Shown here: one piece after another, positions 18,530 through 27,907 of the stretch | Position numbering within the stretch: position 1 is the first letter of the stretch | How the letters are laid out: each line of letters begins with the position of its first letter | Assembly (NCBI RefSeq): GCF_002307495.1 | Contig: NZ_NTMR01000011.1 | Coordinates: 186,001 to 250,000, forward strand | DNA from: Pseudomonas abyssi | GTDB lineage: Bacteria > Pseudomonadota > Gammaproteobacteria > Pseudomonadales > Pseudomonadaceae | Direction of reading: 5' to 3' | DNA: 64,000 nt | Notes under the pieces: model-generated | Told to the model about the DNA's origin: nothing | Databases searched by the model: none | The model's input: the letters and a program-made list of their open reading frames with translations, nothing else | Program-made: the position numbers and the translations under genes

Positions 18530-19211
18530 GTCGCGGCGTCGTTGGCTGGCCGAGCGTTGGGTGGCTGGCAAGCAGGCCGAACTGGGCGCGCGCTGGGACG
18601 CGCTGCGTGAGCAATTGCTGCCGGCCAGCTGGCCGCGACGCATGCAGCGCGTCGCCGGGCTGAGTGAGCAGGAAACCGTCAGCTGGCAGCCCCGAGCCGG
18701 CTCCAGCAGCGCTGAGCTGCTGGTCTGGGTACGGCAGCTGCCGGGCTTTCAGCGCCGCTGGCTGGCCGCCTTGCTCGACGCCCCCAGCGCCGGCCCCAAT
18801 ACCCTGATTGAGTCGATAGAACGGGTGCAGCTGGACTGGCGCAGTCAGCTCAACCCGGTGACGAGCCACCGTGAGTACGCCGCCCAACTAGCCATTCTGG
18901 CTGCTCAGATGGGCCTGCAACCGGCTGCTCCGGCAGCGTATCTGGAAAACGAGCAGCAGATATTCATCAGGCTGGATGAGTTGCTGTTTGCTTCGCTACC
19001 GATGCGCTTGCGGGCCCAGTTGGCGGGACAGCACGCCACCGGTCAGGGGTTCTATCTGGTCTGGTGGTATGAGCGATTGATGGCCCGCGCTGGCGAGGCG
19101 GGCTTTGAGCTGCTGGATATCGGCGCAGCGGATTGGCCGGATATGCCGCCGGCCTGGCTGGCACTGGGCTGGCTGTGCGGGTTACGACTGCAGCACCAGA
19201 GTCGCAGCTAG
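18516..19211 (+). CDS. Unknown protein overlapping ycjF
   Basis: The 231-residue product is not recognised. It is rich in Trp, Leu, Arg and Gln, has no clear membrane helix or signal peptide, and looks alpha-helical. The N terminus is basic (MGAYKSRRRWLAERW). The ATG at 18516 lies within the last 14 bases of ycjF, so translation is probably coupled, and it may act with YcjX/YcjF. Codon use matches its neighbours and the frame is uninterrupted, which supports a real gene. Confidence 0.75.
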   Translation: MGAYKSRRRWLAERWVAGKQAELGARWDALREQLLPASWPRRMQRVAGLSEQETVSWQPRAGSSSAELLVWVRQLPGFQRRWLAALLDAPSAGPNTLIESIERVQLDWRSQLNPVTSHREYAAQLAILAAQMGLQPAAPAAYLENEQQIFIRLDELLFASLPMRLRAQLAGQHATGQGFYLVWWYERLMARAGEAGFELLDIGAADWPDMPPAWLALGWLCGLRLQHQSRS

Positions 19212-19274
19212 CTGGTCAGCGAGTAGCTGCTCGCCTATGATGGTCGGCTTTGTTCGACTATCTGGAACCAGACC

Positions 19275-20069
19275 ATGAATTTTGCCGCTCTTCTTGCTGC
19301 TTTTGATCAGTCCTCCAACTGCACTGTCACCGTGCCGCCCGAGTGGGCCCAGGGCCGTGCTGGCTATGGCGGCCTGGTTGCCGCGCTGGTGCTGCGTGGT
19401 ATGCGAGCCAGCCTTGCCGAGCCGCGGCCGGTGCGCTCATTGGCGATTACCTTTGTTGGTCCAGTTCAGCCCGGTATTCCGGTACAGGTTCAGTCAGAGG
19501 TTCTGCGCGAAGGCCGTGCGGTGACTCAGGTGCTGGGGCGCGCGGTGCAAAACGGTGAAACCATGTGTATCGTGCAGGGCAGCTTTGGTGCGGGTCGCCC
19601 CTCTAGTGTGGATGTGCCCGCTGAGCCGGCGCCTGCCGCGCCTGCACCAGATGCCTGTCAGCGCACGCCCTTTGTCGAGGGGGTGATGCCGAACTTCCTG
19701 CGCTATTTCGATACCCGCTGGACCTTTGGCGACTACCCCTGCACCAACAGTCGCAAGCGTGAGATGGGCGGATGGATGCGCTTTGACGAGCCGCTTGCGC
19801 AGTTCGATGAGGTACATCTGGTCGGGCTTGTCGATGTCTGGCCACCAGCAGTGCTGCCACACCTCAAAGAGCGTGCTCCGGCCAGCTCGCTGACCTGGAC
19901 CATCGAGTTTGTGCAGCCCCAACCGCCGGTTGGCGCAGACGGCTGGTTGCTCTACAGGGCGATCATTGAGCATGCGCGTGACGGTTACGGACACTGCTCG
20001 GCGATGATCTGGAATCCGGCTGGTGAGCTGGTGGCGATCAGCCGGCAGACGGTTACGGTGTTTGGGTAA
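19275..20069 (+). CDS. Acyl-CoA thioesterase family protein (double hotdog)
   Basis: The 264-residue protein has the TesB-like double hotdog layout. The N-terminal half shows GRAGYGGLVAALVLRGM and RSLAITFVGPVQPG; the second half shows GWMRFDEP, LVDVWPPAVL with a conserved aspartate, and SLTWTIEFVQP. It would hydrolyse acyl-CoA thioesters in the cytoplasm; chain length cannot be read from sequence. It stands alone with 63 bases upstream and a repeat-like region downstream. Confidence 0.85.
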   Translation: MNFAALLAAFDQSSNCTVTVPPEWAQGRAGYGGLVAALVLRGMRASLAEPRPVRSLAITFVGPVQPGIPVQVQSEVLREGRAVTQVLGRAVQNGETMCIVQGSFGAGRPSSVDVPAEPAPAAPAPDACQRTPFVEGVMPNFLRYFDTRWTFGDYPCTNSRKREMGGWMRFDEPLAQFDEVHLVGLVDVWPPAVLPHLKERAPASSLTWTIEFVQPQPPVGADGWLLYRAIIEHARDGYGHCSAMIWNPAGELVAISRQTVTVFG

Positions 20070-20171
20070 CTTACTGTCGTGTTAGGGTGCTTGTGTCGAG
20101 CGGCGTACAAAAGATATCTCTTGCTGCTGTAGTGCATTCCGCCTTTCTCCTTTTACGGCAAGCCAAGGGAG

Positions 20172-20440
20172 GCTGCCCGCCCAGCCCCCAAAGGGAAGGG
20201 CTAACTCATTTCATATGCCCTCTGTATGCTTGAGCGCTCGCCCTGCGGGGCGCTCTGAGTGCCAGAAGGCGTATGAAATGAGTTAGCACTTCCCCGAATC
20301 CCCCGGGGCACCCGACTACGCGGTCCTTCGGGTTCGCTGCGTTGCTCGGTTGGGCGGGGGTGGCCGGCTAGGTAGTCGCAGAACTCGTCGCTTCGCTCCT
20401 CAGACATGCTGCGACTCTTTTTCCCGCCAGCCCTGCGCTA
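20172..20440. repeat. Palindromic repeat-like intergenic element
   Basis: A 20-base arm at 20200-20219 (GCTAACTCATTTCATATGCC) is matched in inverted orientation at 20268-20287 with one mismatch. Between them lies a GC hairpin (AGCGC...GCGCT around 20233-20255). Outside the arms, both flanks continue with imperfect complementarity, including GGGAAGG and CTTCCCC-type blocks. The minus strand carries a short open frame beginning at 20407, but its composition is that of a structured element, not a protein. It resembles multicopy intergenic palindromes of Pseudomonas-type genomes; copy number cannot be tested here. Confidence 0.55.
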
Positions 20441-20495
20441 CTCGCCCGCGTAAACGGGACGAACCCCGGTGCGCACTTCACCATTCGCGTTTTGA

Positions 20496-20520
20496 TAGGC
20501 GTTACTCAACGTTACGCCTA
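20496..20520. other. Inverted repeat at the 3' end of cmoB
   Basis: TAGGCGTTAC (20496-20505) pairs with GTTACGCCTA (20511-20520) with one mismatch. It sits 8 bases beyond the cmoB stop. There is no T tract on the minus strand, so it is a weak terminator candidate or an mRNA-stabilising stem. Together with the element before it, it accounts for most of the 458-base gene-free stretch 20070-20527. Confidence 0.35.
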
Positions 20521-20527
20521 AGACTCC

Positions 20528-21493
20528 TTACTTACGCGCCACCAACGTCGCACGCAGCGGGGCAGGGTAGCCTTCAATGGTCTTGCTACTGTCCGCCGGG
20601 TCAAGGAAGGATGGCAGCGATTGAAAGCGCATCCACGCGGTGCTGCGCTGCTCCTCGACGCTGGTGCGGTTGAGGTCGACGCAGCGCACGTCGCTGTAGC
20701 CCGCGCGGCGCAGCATGCGCTCGAGCATAGGCACCGACGGCAGGAACCAGACGTTGCGCATCTGCGCATAACGGTCTTCGGGTAGCAGACAGTGCTGCTC
20801 GTCACCCTCGATAACCAGTGTCTCCATCACCAGCTCGCCGCCAGGGCGCAGGCACGCCTTGAGTTGCAGCAGGTGGTCGAAGGGCGAGCGCCGGTGGTAC
20901 AGCACGCCCATGGAGAAGACGGTATCGAAGGCGGCTGTCGGTTCCGGCAGCTCTTCCAGAGTGAAGGGCAACTGCCATACCGGCGCTTGCGGAAGGTAAT
21001 GCTTGACCGCCTCAAACTGGTTGAGGAATAGCAGGTTGGGGTCTACTCCGATCACCAGTTCGGCGCCGGCCTGCCACATGCGCCACATGTAGTAGCCGTT
21101 GCCACAGCCGATATCCAGCACCCGCTTGCCGTTGAGGTCGATGTGCGGTGCTACGCGTTGCCATTTCCAGTCGGATCGCCATTCGGTATCAACATGCACG
21201 CCGAACAGGTCGAATGGGCCTTTGCGCCAGGGATGCAGCCCCTGCAGCGCGTCGTGTAGCTGCTGGCTGGTGGTTTGGCTCAGCGGCGAGGTGCTGTGCA
21301 GACGAACACCCTCGGAGAAGTCGCATTCCACGCCGTCGAGTGGCGGTAGATTGCGCAGGCTTTGCTGCCAGCGCTCCAGGTCGCCGTGATGCAGACCCTC
21401 CAGGCGATTTTGCAGGCCTTCGGCCAGGGCGCTTTGCCAGTGGGCAAGGGGAGAACGGCTGAGGGTGTCGAGCAGGGGGCTGTAATCAATCAC
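20528..21493 (-). CDS. cmoB: tRNA U34 carboxymethyltransferase CmoB
   Basis: The enzyme transfers the carboxymethyl group of carboxy-SAM to 5-hydroxyuridine at tRNA position 34. The SAM-binding motif [10 protein letters not shown] lies at about 125-134, and the family blocks [21 protein letters not shown] and [12 protein letters not shown] are all present. I chose the GTG at 21493, which overlaps the cmoA stop by four bases (GTGA). It gives 321 residues with an N terminus (VIDYSPLL) that aligns with E. coli MIDFGNFY. An alternative GTG at 21526 would add 11 residues. Confidence 0.96.
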   Translation of the reverse strand: MIDYSPLLDTLSRSPLAHWQSALAEGLQNRLEGLHHGDLERWQQSLRNLPPLDGVECDFSEGVRLHSTSPLSQTTSQQLHDALQGLHPWRKGPFDLFGVHVDTEWRSDWKWQRVAPHIDLNGKRVLDIGCGNGYYMWRMWQAGAELVIGVDPNLLFLNQFEAVKHYLPQAPVWQLPFTLEELPEPTAAFDTVFSMGVLYHRRSPFDHLLQLKACLRPGGELVMETLVIEGDEQHCLLPEDRYAQMRNVWFLPSVPMLERMLRRAGYSDVRCVDLNRTSVEEQRSTAWMRFQSLPSFLDPADSSKTIEGYPAPLRATLVARK

Positions 21494-22230
21494 GCGTGGG
21501 CAATCATCGAACAAAAGTTGAGGCACTGGAACCAGAGGTGGCTGTGGCTGAAACCGGCGTCGAGCAGGCGCTGCTGGTGCACTTCGAGCGGGTCCGGGCG
21601 CATGACGTTTTCAATAGCTGTGCGTTTCTGGGCGATTTCCAGCTCGCTGTAGCCATTGGCGCGCTTGAAGCCATAGTGCAGTGCTTCAAGACTGTTCTGG
21701 GTCTGGCTGTCGGTAAAGGTCAGCTTTTCTGACAAGATCAGTACACCGCCGGGCAGCAGAGCCTGGCGAATCTGGCGCAGCAGTGCCAGGCGTTGTTCAG
21801 GCGGCACAAACTGTAGCGTAAAGTTCAGCACCACCAGCGAGCAGGGTTGCAGTGTCAGCTCGGTAATATCGGCACAGATTACCTCGGCGGCAATCGGCTC
21901 CTCAAGCATGGCGTCTTGCGCGCTCAGGTATTCGCGGCAGCGCTCGACCATGGCTTCGGCGTTGTCTACGGCCAGAATGCGGTTTCCCTGCTGCGGCAAA
22001 TGACGGCGCATGGACTGGGTTGCCGCGCCGAGCGAGCAGCCAAGATCGTAGATTAGCGTGTCGGGCTGGGCATATTGCCCGGCAATGACGCCGATGCTTT
22101 CGATGATGGTCGGATAACCGGGTACCGAGCGCTTGATCATGTCCGGGAAAACCCGCGCAACGGCATGGTCGAAAGCGAAATCATTGACCTTGCTGAAGGG
22201 GTTGGCGAACAGGTTGTCGACCTCGGACAT
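21490..22230 (-). CDS. cmoA: Carboxy-S-adenosyl-L-methionine synthase CmoA
   Basis: The 246-residue enzyme makes carboxy-SAM from SAM and prephenate. Motif I is [13 protein letters not shown] at about 59-71, with the N-terminal block [22 protein letters not shown] typical of CmoA. It is first in the cmoAB operon and supplies the cofactor for CmoB. Confidence 0.96.
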   Translation of the reverse strand: MSEVDNLFANPFSKVNDFAFDHAVARVFPDMIKRSVPGYPTIIESIGVIAGQYAQPDTLIYDLGCSLGAATQSMRRHLPQQGNRILAVDNAEAMVERCREYLSAQDAMLEEPIAAEVICADITELTLQPCSLVVLNFTLQFVPPEQRLALLRQIRQALLPGGVLILSEKLTFTDSQTQNSLEALHYGFKRANGYSELEIAQKRTAIENVMRPDPLEVHQQRLLDAGFSHSHLWFQCLNFCSMIAHA

Positions 22231-22553
22231 GCCGGCTTTCCACGTGGCTGAATGGGTAGCGCATTCTAGCAGGCTTGACAGGGTGGCGGGTGGGTTGCTT
22301 GACTTGTTGAGGAAGTGTGCGCTGTGTCACATGGCCAAGTTATTGGCTTTGCAGCTCCAAAGTGATCGCTTTCACTGTTTTTTTGACTATAAATGACCCT
22401 GTGGCATTCGATTCGCGTAACGCTGGTGGCATAATGCCGACTTATGCGGTACCTGTGTCGGACTGCATGGGTAAAACCGCTGATACTAATAGCAATGGAC
22501 GCACCGGGTAGCGGGGCATGATGCCGTTACCGACAGGCAAACGAGGAAAGGGT
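22231..22553. other. Divergent intergenic region between cmoA and the second fimV-like gene
   Basis: This 323-base region carries no supported gene. It is AT-richer than its surroundings around 22360-22400. It contains a CRP/Vfr-like palindrome at 22361-22376 and a TATAAA hexamer at 22388-22393. Promoters for both flanking genes must lie here, but no convincing -35/-10 pair was found. Confidence 0.5.
22361..22376. promoter_or_regulatory. CRP/Vfr-like binding site
   Basis: AGTGATCGCTTTCACT contains GTGA-N6-TCAC, the core of the CRP/Vfr operator, within a larger partial palindrome. It lies about 180 bases upstream of the fimV-like gene and 131 bases upstream of cmoA. Vfr governs type IV pilus and twitching genes in P. 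aeruginosa, which would suit a FimV homologue. The match is seen; binding is inference. Confidence 0.4.
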
Positions 22554-24539
22554 ATGGCTGCCAAACGCCAGATAGTTATTGGGGCCGCTTCGCTAGCGGT
22601 ACTCTATGCCGGAGTTGCAAATGCGCTGGGGCTTGGGGAGATCCAGCTCAAATCGGCTCTGAACCAACCGCTTGACGCGGTGATTGCGTTACAGGGCGCC
22701 GAGGGGTTGGGGCCGTCCGATGTCGTGATCAAGCTGGCAGACTCGTCTGCCTTTGATGCTGCTGGCATCGAGCGACCGTATTTCCTAACCGGGCTGCAAT
22801 TCACGCCGGTGGTGGAGAATCGTCAGCTGACGGTACATGTCAGATCATCTCAGCCGGTACGCGAACCCTATCTGAACTTCCTCGTCGAGCTGCGCCGCCC
22901 GAGTGGCACCCTGCTGCGCGAGTACACGGTATTGCTGGACCCGCCGCTTTACTCCGAGACAGCCCCTGTTGCTGTGAACCCGGTTGTCAGTGCGCCGCCA
23001 CCGCGCTCGCGCATTGCTGATCGCCCGGCCGAGTCGGCACCGCGTCCTGAAGCGGCTTCGCTGCCTGACTTCGAGCCCCAGCCAGGCGCCGAGAAGTACA
23101 CCACGGTATCTGGCGATACCCTCTGGACCATTGCCGAGCGCACGCGTCCTACCCCGGCGGCGTCGATCAACCAGACCATGACAGCGATCCACTCGCTGAA
23201 CCGGGGGGCTTTCGTCAATGGTGATATCGATCGCCTGAAACTGGGGCAGACCCTGGTGCTGCCGACCGCCGAGCAATTGGGCGGCACCCCGGAAGCGGCT
23301 GCCAGCAGCGTCGCAGAGGCCCCCGACGCTGATGCCGCTGGCGAGCAGCGTGCGGCGTTGCCGAGCACTCAGGCGAGCGTTGGCGAACAGGTCGATGGCG
23401 CCTCCTCCGACGAAGCGCCTTCTGCGCCGACGGCTGCCCAGACCAGCGAGGCGCGACTGCGCATCGAAGAAGACGAAGTGACTGAGGCGGAAGCCGAGTC
23501 GGCCCAGTTGCAAAGCCGTCTGACCGACCTGGAGGGCCGCTTCAACGCCCTGTTGAGCGAGCTGGATGCTCGTGATCGTCAGATTGCTGCTCTGCAGGCC
23601 GAGCTGGAAGTCCTGCGCGCTGCCCGTGAGGCCGAACAGGAGCAGGCAGCCATGGCCGGCGCCGGTGGCTCTTTGGGCAGTGGCGGCGGCGGTTCTGAGG
23701 CGTCCCCTTACGGCAGTGATGATCCGGCTGCCGGTGCCATCGCCGCCGAGATGCCTGCGGCAGCTGAGGAGTCCAAGTCTTCCGGTGGCATGCTGTGGTG
23801 GTCTCTGCTGGTCGGCCTGCTGGCCTTTTTGATCGGTTGGGTTGTATCCCGCCTGCGCGGTAAGCCTCAGCCGGCAGCACCTGCGCCGGCCGGCAGCGCG
23901 CCGCTGTCGGGTTCGGATAATCGGCTTGCCGCCGTTGGCAGCGCTACTGCCGTTGGCGCCGCGGGTGCCTCCACCAGCGCCGCATTTGAAGACAGTGCAG
24001 AAGGTGTTGATCTGTACATCACCTATGGGCGCTTTGCCGAAGCGCGTGAGCTGCTGGACAAGTCGATTGCCGAAGACCCGGACAACCTGGACCTGCGTTA
24101 CAAGCAGGCGCGCGTGACCGGCGAGCTGGGTGACGCAGAGGGCTTTGCCGAGCAGTCCGCTGCGATCGCGCGCCTAGATGGCGACATGCAACGTGTCGAT
24201 CAGCTGAAGGCCCGTTTCCCGCAGTTGGAGGCCCCGAATGCAGCGCCGCTGGACACCGTTGAAGACGTGCTGTCGGGTGATGACCTCGGGCCTGCTGATC
24301 TGGATGACGACCTGGATGCCAGCGATACGCCGATGAATCTGAACGATTTCACTCTGGACCCTGATTGGGATCTGATCGAAGGCTTGACTCCGACCCCGGC
24401 ACGCAAGAACAGCAAGACAGACTCTGCGCCGGTAGACGATGAGCCGTTCGAAAGCAGCCTGCACGAGTTCCCTGAGATCGAGGAACTGGACGAGCACGAT
24501 TCGTTCAATCACCTTGAGCGCGAGGACTCCAAGCGCTGA
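22554..24539 (+). CDS. FimV-like LysM/TPR membrane protein (second copy)
   Basis: The 661-residue protein has a signal peptide (about 1-24), a FimV N-terminal domain (about 25-150, LGEIQLKSALNQPLDAVI), a LysM-like domain at about 182-237 (VSGDTLWTIAERTRP) and a coiled coil at about 305-365. One membrane helix at about 412-433 and TPR-like helices at about 480-550 follow. It ends in an acidic tail and lacks the C-terminal cap seen in the fimV gene at the left edge. The ATG at 22554 has the site GAGGAAAGG; an upstream ATG at 22518 is less likely. Family membership is clear, but its specific role is unknown. Confidence 0.88.
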   Translation: MAAKRQIVIGAASLAVLYAGVANALGLGEIQLKSALNQPLDAVIALQGAEGLGPSDVVIKLADSSAFDAAGIERPYFLTGLQFTPVVENRQLTVHVRSSQPVREPYLNFLVELRRPSGTLLREYTVLLDPPLYSETAPVAVNPVVSAPPPRSRIADRPAESAPRPEAASLPDFEPQPGAEKYTTVSGDTLWTIAERTRPTPAASINQTMTAIHSLNRGAFVNGDIDRLKLGQTLVLPTAEQLGGTPEAAASSVAEAPDADAAGEQRAALPSTQASVGEQVDGASSDEAPSAPTAAQTSEARLRIEEDEVTEAEAESAQLQSRLTDLEGRFNALLSELDARDRQIAALQAELEVLRAAREAEQEQAAMAGAGGSLGSGGGGSEASPYGSDDPAAGAIAAEMPAAAEESKSSGGMLWWSLLVGLLAFLIGWVVSRLRGKPQPAAPAPAGSAPLSGSDNRLAAVGSATAVGAAGASTSAAFEDSAEGVDLYITYGRFAEARELLDKSIAEDPDNLDLRYKQARVTGELGDAEGFAEQSAAIARLDGDMQRVDQLKARFPQLEAPNAAPLDTVEDVLSGDDLGPADLDDDLDASDTPMNLNDFTLDPDWDLIEGLTPTPARKNSKTDSAPVDDEPFESSLHEFPEIEELDEHDSFNHLEREDSKR

Positions 24540-24556
24540 GTCGGTGGGAATGAACA

Positions 24557-24581
24557 GGGCGACCCTCGGGTCGCCCTTTTT
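24557..24581 (+). terminator. Intrinsic terminator after the second fimV-like gene
   Basis: GGGCGACC pairs with GGTCGCCC around CTCG and is followed by TTTTT. It lies between convergent genes; a T tract is present only for the plus strand. Confidence 0.9.
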
Positions 24582-24584
24582 CGT

Positions 24585-26987
24585 TCAGGCAAACAGCTCC
24601 TTGGCAACATCGCGGAAGTGTTTGGCGAAGTGCACGATCATGCCTTCGCGCAGGTAATCCGGCAGTTCCTCATAGTCGCCCCGGTTTGCTTCCGGCAATA
24701 TCAGCTCGTGAATGCCCTGGCGACGGGCCGCGATAACCTTCTCGCGAATGCCGCCCACGGGCAGTACGTGGCCGGTCAAGGTGATCTCGCCGGTCATCGC
24801 CAGGCCGCTTCGGGGCGCTTGCTGGCGGGCCAGCGAGAGTAATGCGCTGGCGATGGTAATACCGGCGGACGGACCGTCTTTAGGCGTTGCTCCCTCGGGA
24901 ACGTGCAGATGAACAAAGGCCTGGTCAAAGAAGCTGCGGTCTGCCTTGTAGGTGGCGAGGTTGGCGCACAGATAGCTGTAGGCAATTTCTGCGGACTCCT
25001 TCATCACGTCACCGAGCTGCCCGGTCAGCTTGAAACCGCGATTGAGCGTATGAATGCGGGTTGCTTCGACCGGCAGCGTAGCGCCGCCCATCGAGGTCCA
25101 GGCGAGGCCGGTGATGATGCCGGTGCCCTTGAGTTGCTTCTCGGTACGAAAGGCGGGGGTGCCTAGCAGCGCTTTGAGATCAGCAGGCTTGATGCTGATG
25201 CGCTTGTCAGGCTGCTCCAGCAATTGCACGACGGATTTGCGCACCAGCTTGCCGAGTTGCTTCTCCAGATTGCGTACCCCGGCCTCGCGGGCATAGCCCT
25301 CAATGACCTCGCGTAGCGCCTTGTCGGTGATGCGTAGCTGGCTTTTTCGCAAGCCGGCACGTTCCAGCTGACGTGGCCAGAGATGATGCTTGGCGATGGC
25401 GAGCTTTTCTTCGGTGATGTAGCCGGATAGGCGAATGACATCCATGCGGTCGAGCAGAGGGCCCGGGATGCTGTCCAGGGTATTGGCCGTGCAGACGAAT
25501 ACCACTTTGGACAGATCCAGCCGCAGATCCAGATAGTGGTCCAGAAACTGGCTGTTTTGCTCGGGGTCTAGCGTTTCCAGCAAGGCGGAGGCGGGGTCGC
25601 CCTGATGGCTGCTACCCAGCTTGTCGATCTCATCGAGCATGATGACCGGGTTCATCACGCCAACATCCTTCAGTGCCTGTACGAACTTGCCCGGCATGGC
25701 GCCAATGTAGGTGCGGCGATGGCCCTTGATCTCGGCTTCATCGCGCATGCCGCCAACGCTGAAGCGATAGAAGGGACGGTCAAGGCTCTCGGCGATGGAG
25801 CGTCCGATGCTGGTCTTGCCGACACCTGGTGGGCCCGCCAACAGGATAATTGAACCCGCCACCGAGCCACGGAACGCGCCTACGGCAAGGAATTCGAGAA
25901 TCCGCTGCTTGACGTCTTTCAAGCCGTCGTGGTCGCGATCCAGTACCTTGCGCGCATGGGCAAGGTCGATCCGGTCGGGTGGTGTGATGCCCCAGGGCAG
26001 CGCGGTAGCCCAATCCAGGTAGTTGCGGGTGACGGCGTATTCGGGGGAGCCGGTCTCCAGTACCGAGAGCTTGTTCAGTTCCTCGTCGATGCGCTTTTGG
26101 GCATCGTCGGGCAGCGTCTTGCCCTCAAGCCGCTCGCGGAACTGTTCGATATCGGCGGTGCGGTCATCCTTGGACAACCCCAGCTCCTTCTGAATGATTT
26201 TTAGCTGCTCTTTCAGGAAAAACTGACGCTGGTGTTCGCTAATGCTGCGATTGACCTCGGCGGTGATCTCGCCCTGCAGGCGCGCCACTTCAATTTCCTT
26301 TTTCAGCAGACCCAGCACTTTCTCCATGCGGCGCAGGATGCTGACAGTATCCAGCACGTCTTGCAGCGCCTCTCCCTTGGCCGACGTGAGGGCGGCGGCA
26401 AAGTCGGACAGCGGCGAAGGGTCGTTCGGGCTGAAGCGGTTGAGGTAGTTCTTCAGCTCTTCGCTGTAGAGCGGGTTGAGCGGCAGCAGCTCCTTGATCG
26501 CATTGATCAGCGCCATGGCATAGGCGCGCACCTCATCGCGCTCATCGGCGGGCGCTTCAGGGTACTGGACCTCTACCCGATACGGCGGTGTTTTGCTCAG
26601 CCAGCGGGTGATGCGGACCCGGGTCAGGCCCTGGGCGATGAACTGGATCTTGCCGTTCTCACGCACGGCATGGTGGATGCGCACCGCGCAGCCGGTGTTC
26701 GGCAGCTGTTGCGGGTCAATCTCACCGTCGGCGTCCAGGGGGCTGTCGACGTAGAACAGTGACAGCGCCTTGTGCTCGGTTCCCGCGACCTGCTCGATGG
26801 TTTCATGCCAGGGCTGTTCATTGACGACAACCGGCATAACCTGGGCTGGAAAGAAGGGGCGGTTGTTGATGGGTAACAGATGCAGTGTCTTGGGCAACTG
26901 CTGGTTCGGTAACGCCAGCCCCGTGCCGTTGCCCTGGCTGGCGTGGTCTGCGTTGTGTTCGATGTAGTCTGAATCCTGATCACTCAT
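24585..26987 (-). CDS. asrA: Lon-type ATP-dependent protease AsrA
   Basis: The 800-residue protease has a Lon N-terminal domain (about 35-240), an AAA+ module with Walker A GPPGVGKT at 385-392, and a C-terminal proteolytic domain. The Ser-Lys dyad is S707 (KDGPSAG) and K750 (REKVIAARR), 43 residues apart as in E. coli Lon. The N-terminal sequence ([20 protein letters not shown]) is of the AsrA type, the second Lon-like protease of Pseudomonas linked to aminoglycoside and heat stress. It is divergent from pruR, the order seen around PA0779-PA0780. The housekeeping Lon would be elsewhere. Confidence 0.92.
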   Translation of the reverse strand: MSDQDSDYIEHNADHASQGNGTGLALPNQQLPKTLHLLPINNRPFFPAQVMPVVVNEQPWHETIEQVAGTEHKALSLFYVDSPLDADGEIDPQQLPNTGCAVRIHHAVRENGKIQFIAQGLTRVRITRWLSKTPPYRVEVQYPEAPADERDEVRAYAMALINAIKELLPLNPLYSEELKNYLNRFSPNDPSPLSDFAAALTSAKGEALQDVLDTVSILRRMEKVLGLLKKEIEVARLQGEITAEVNRSISEHQRQFFLKEQLKIIQKELGLSKDDRTADIEQFRERLEGKTLPDDAQKRIDEELNKLSVLETGSPEYAVTRNYLDWATALPWGITPPDRIDLAHARKVLDRDHDGLKDVKQRILEFLAVGAFRGSVAGSIILLAGPPGVGKTSIGRSIAESLDRPFYRFSVGGMRDEAEIKGHRRTYIGAMPGKFVQALKDVGVMNPVIMLDEIDKLGSSHQGDPASALLETLDPEQNSQFLDHYLDLRLDLSKVVFVCTANTLDSIPGPLLDRMDVIRLSGYITEEKLAIAKHHLWPRQLERAGLRKSQLRITDKALREVIEGYAREAGVRNLEKQLGKLVRKSVVQLLEQPDKRISIKPADLKALLGTPAFRTEKQLKGTGIITGLAWTSMGGATLPVEATRIHTLNRGFKLTGQLGDVMKESAEIAYSYLCANLATYKADRSFFDQAFVHLHVPEGATPKDGPSAGITIASALLSLARQQAPRSGLAMTGEITLTGHVLPVGGIREKVIAARRQGIHELILPEANRGDYEELPDYLREGMIVHFAKHFRDVAKELFA

Positions 26988-27106
26988 GGGGTGGCCTTTT
27001 CAGTGGTTCATGACTCCGACATGGCGGCGGCTGAGGGCAATTTCAATAGCGGCTTTTTTCGGGCGCTTGTGGCAGCATGGACGTCTGCTTTGATGGATGG
27101 CCCTGC

Positions 27107-27868
27107 ATGCACACACGCATTCTCGATCTGCCGGTTCAAACCGCGACCCATGCCCACCCCGAGCATCAGTTGGTGATCGGCCTGCGTGGTTGCGCGGATT
27201 TTGAGGTGCAGGGGCAGGGCGGGGCGGTCAATCGTCTGCACGCGTGCGTGGTGCCCAGCGGCGAGGCTCATGCCTTTTCCGGGCGTGGGCACAACAACAT
27301 GCTGATCATGGATTTGCCGGTGGCTGCGGGTGCGCTGGCCAGTGCTGGCGCACACCGGTTGTTCGAACGGCCACGCTTTGTCCAGCTTGATCATCAGTTG
27401 CAGGGGCTGCTGGACTTTGCGCAGTACGCGCTGGCCGCGCCGCAGGCGGCCGAGGACGGCCTTGAATGGCATCTGGGCGGCGTGTTGCTGGCCTCTTTGC
27501 AGCGGCGTCTTGGCCTTGATGGCGATGTTCAGCGTGCACCTGGCGCGCTCAGCGCCGAAGAGCTGCAGCGGCTCGACGCTTATGTGCTGAGCAATCTGGA
27601 TCGACCGCTCAGCGTCGCAGCGCTGGCTGCGCAGGTCTGTGTCAGCAGCAGTCATTTTCATGCGCTCTATCGACAGGCCACAGGCATGACGCCGCACCAA
27701 TATGTACTGTCGCTGCGGGTGCGCGAGGCGGCGCAATTGCTGCGTGAGACTCGCCTGCCCCTTGCCGAGGTCGCCAGCCGCTGCGGCTTCTCCAGTCAAA
27801 GCGCGCTGACCCATGCGCTGCGACGTCAACTCGGTGAAACGCCTCGAGCGGTCCGTCTGGGCGCTTGA
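27107..27868 (+). CDS. pruR: AraC-family regulator of proline use, PruR-like
   Basis: The 253-residue protein has an N-terminal cupin-type sensor (HAHPEHQLVIGLRG, about 15-85) and a C-terminal pair of helix-turn-helix motifs at about 155-250 (LSVAALAAQVCVSSSHFHALY, GFSSQSALTHALRRQ). Its place between asrA and putA matches PruR of P. aeruginosa, the proline-responsive activator of putA. The ATG at 27107 leads directly into the cupin; an ATG at 27077 would add ten residues. A direct repeat suited to an AraC dimer lies downstream at 27878-27907. Confidence 0.85.
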   Translation: MHTRILDLPVQTATHAHPEHQLVIGLRGCADFEVQGQGGAVNRLHACVVPSGEAHAFSGRGHNNMLIMDLPVAAGALASAGAHRLFERPRFVQLDHQLQGLLDFAQYALAAPQAAEDGLEWHLGGVLLASLQRRLGLDGDVQRAPGALSAEELQRLDAYVLSNLDRPLSVAALAAQVCVSSSHFHALYRQATGMTPHQYVLSLRVREAAQLLRETRLPLAEVASRCGFSSQSALTHALRRQLGETPRAVRLGA

Positions 27869-27877
27869 GTTCCGAGT

Positions 27878-27907
27878 TTTTTGCAAAAAGATCAGAGGTT
27901 TTCGCAA
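27878..27907 (+). promoter_or_regulatory. Candidate PruR half-sites upstream of putA
   Basis: TTTTTGCAA (27878-27886) and TTTTCGCAA (27899-27907) are direct repeats exactly 21 bases apart, with 8 of 9 bases identical. Direct half-sites two helical turns apart are the standard operator of AraC-type activators. They lie about 185 bases before the putA ATG and just after pruR. Confidence 0.45.

Noticed and set aside
20201-20407. 68-codon minus-strand frame in the intergenic palindrome
   Set aside because: The frame lies within a palindromic repeat, and the composition reflects the repeat; no start signal.
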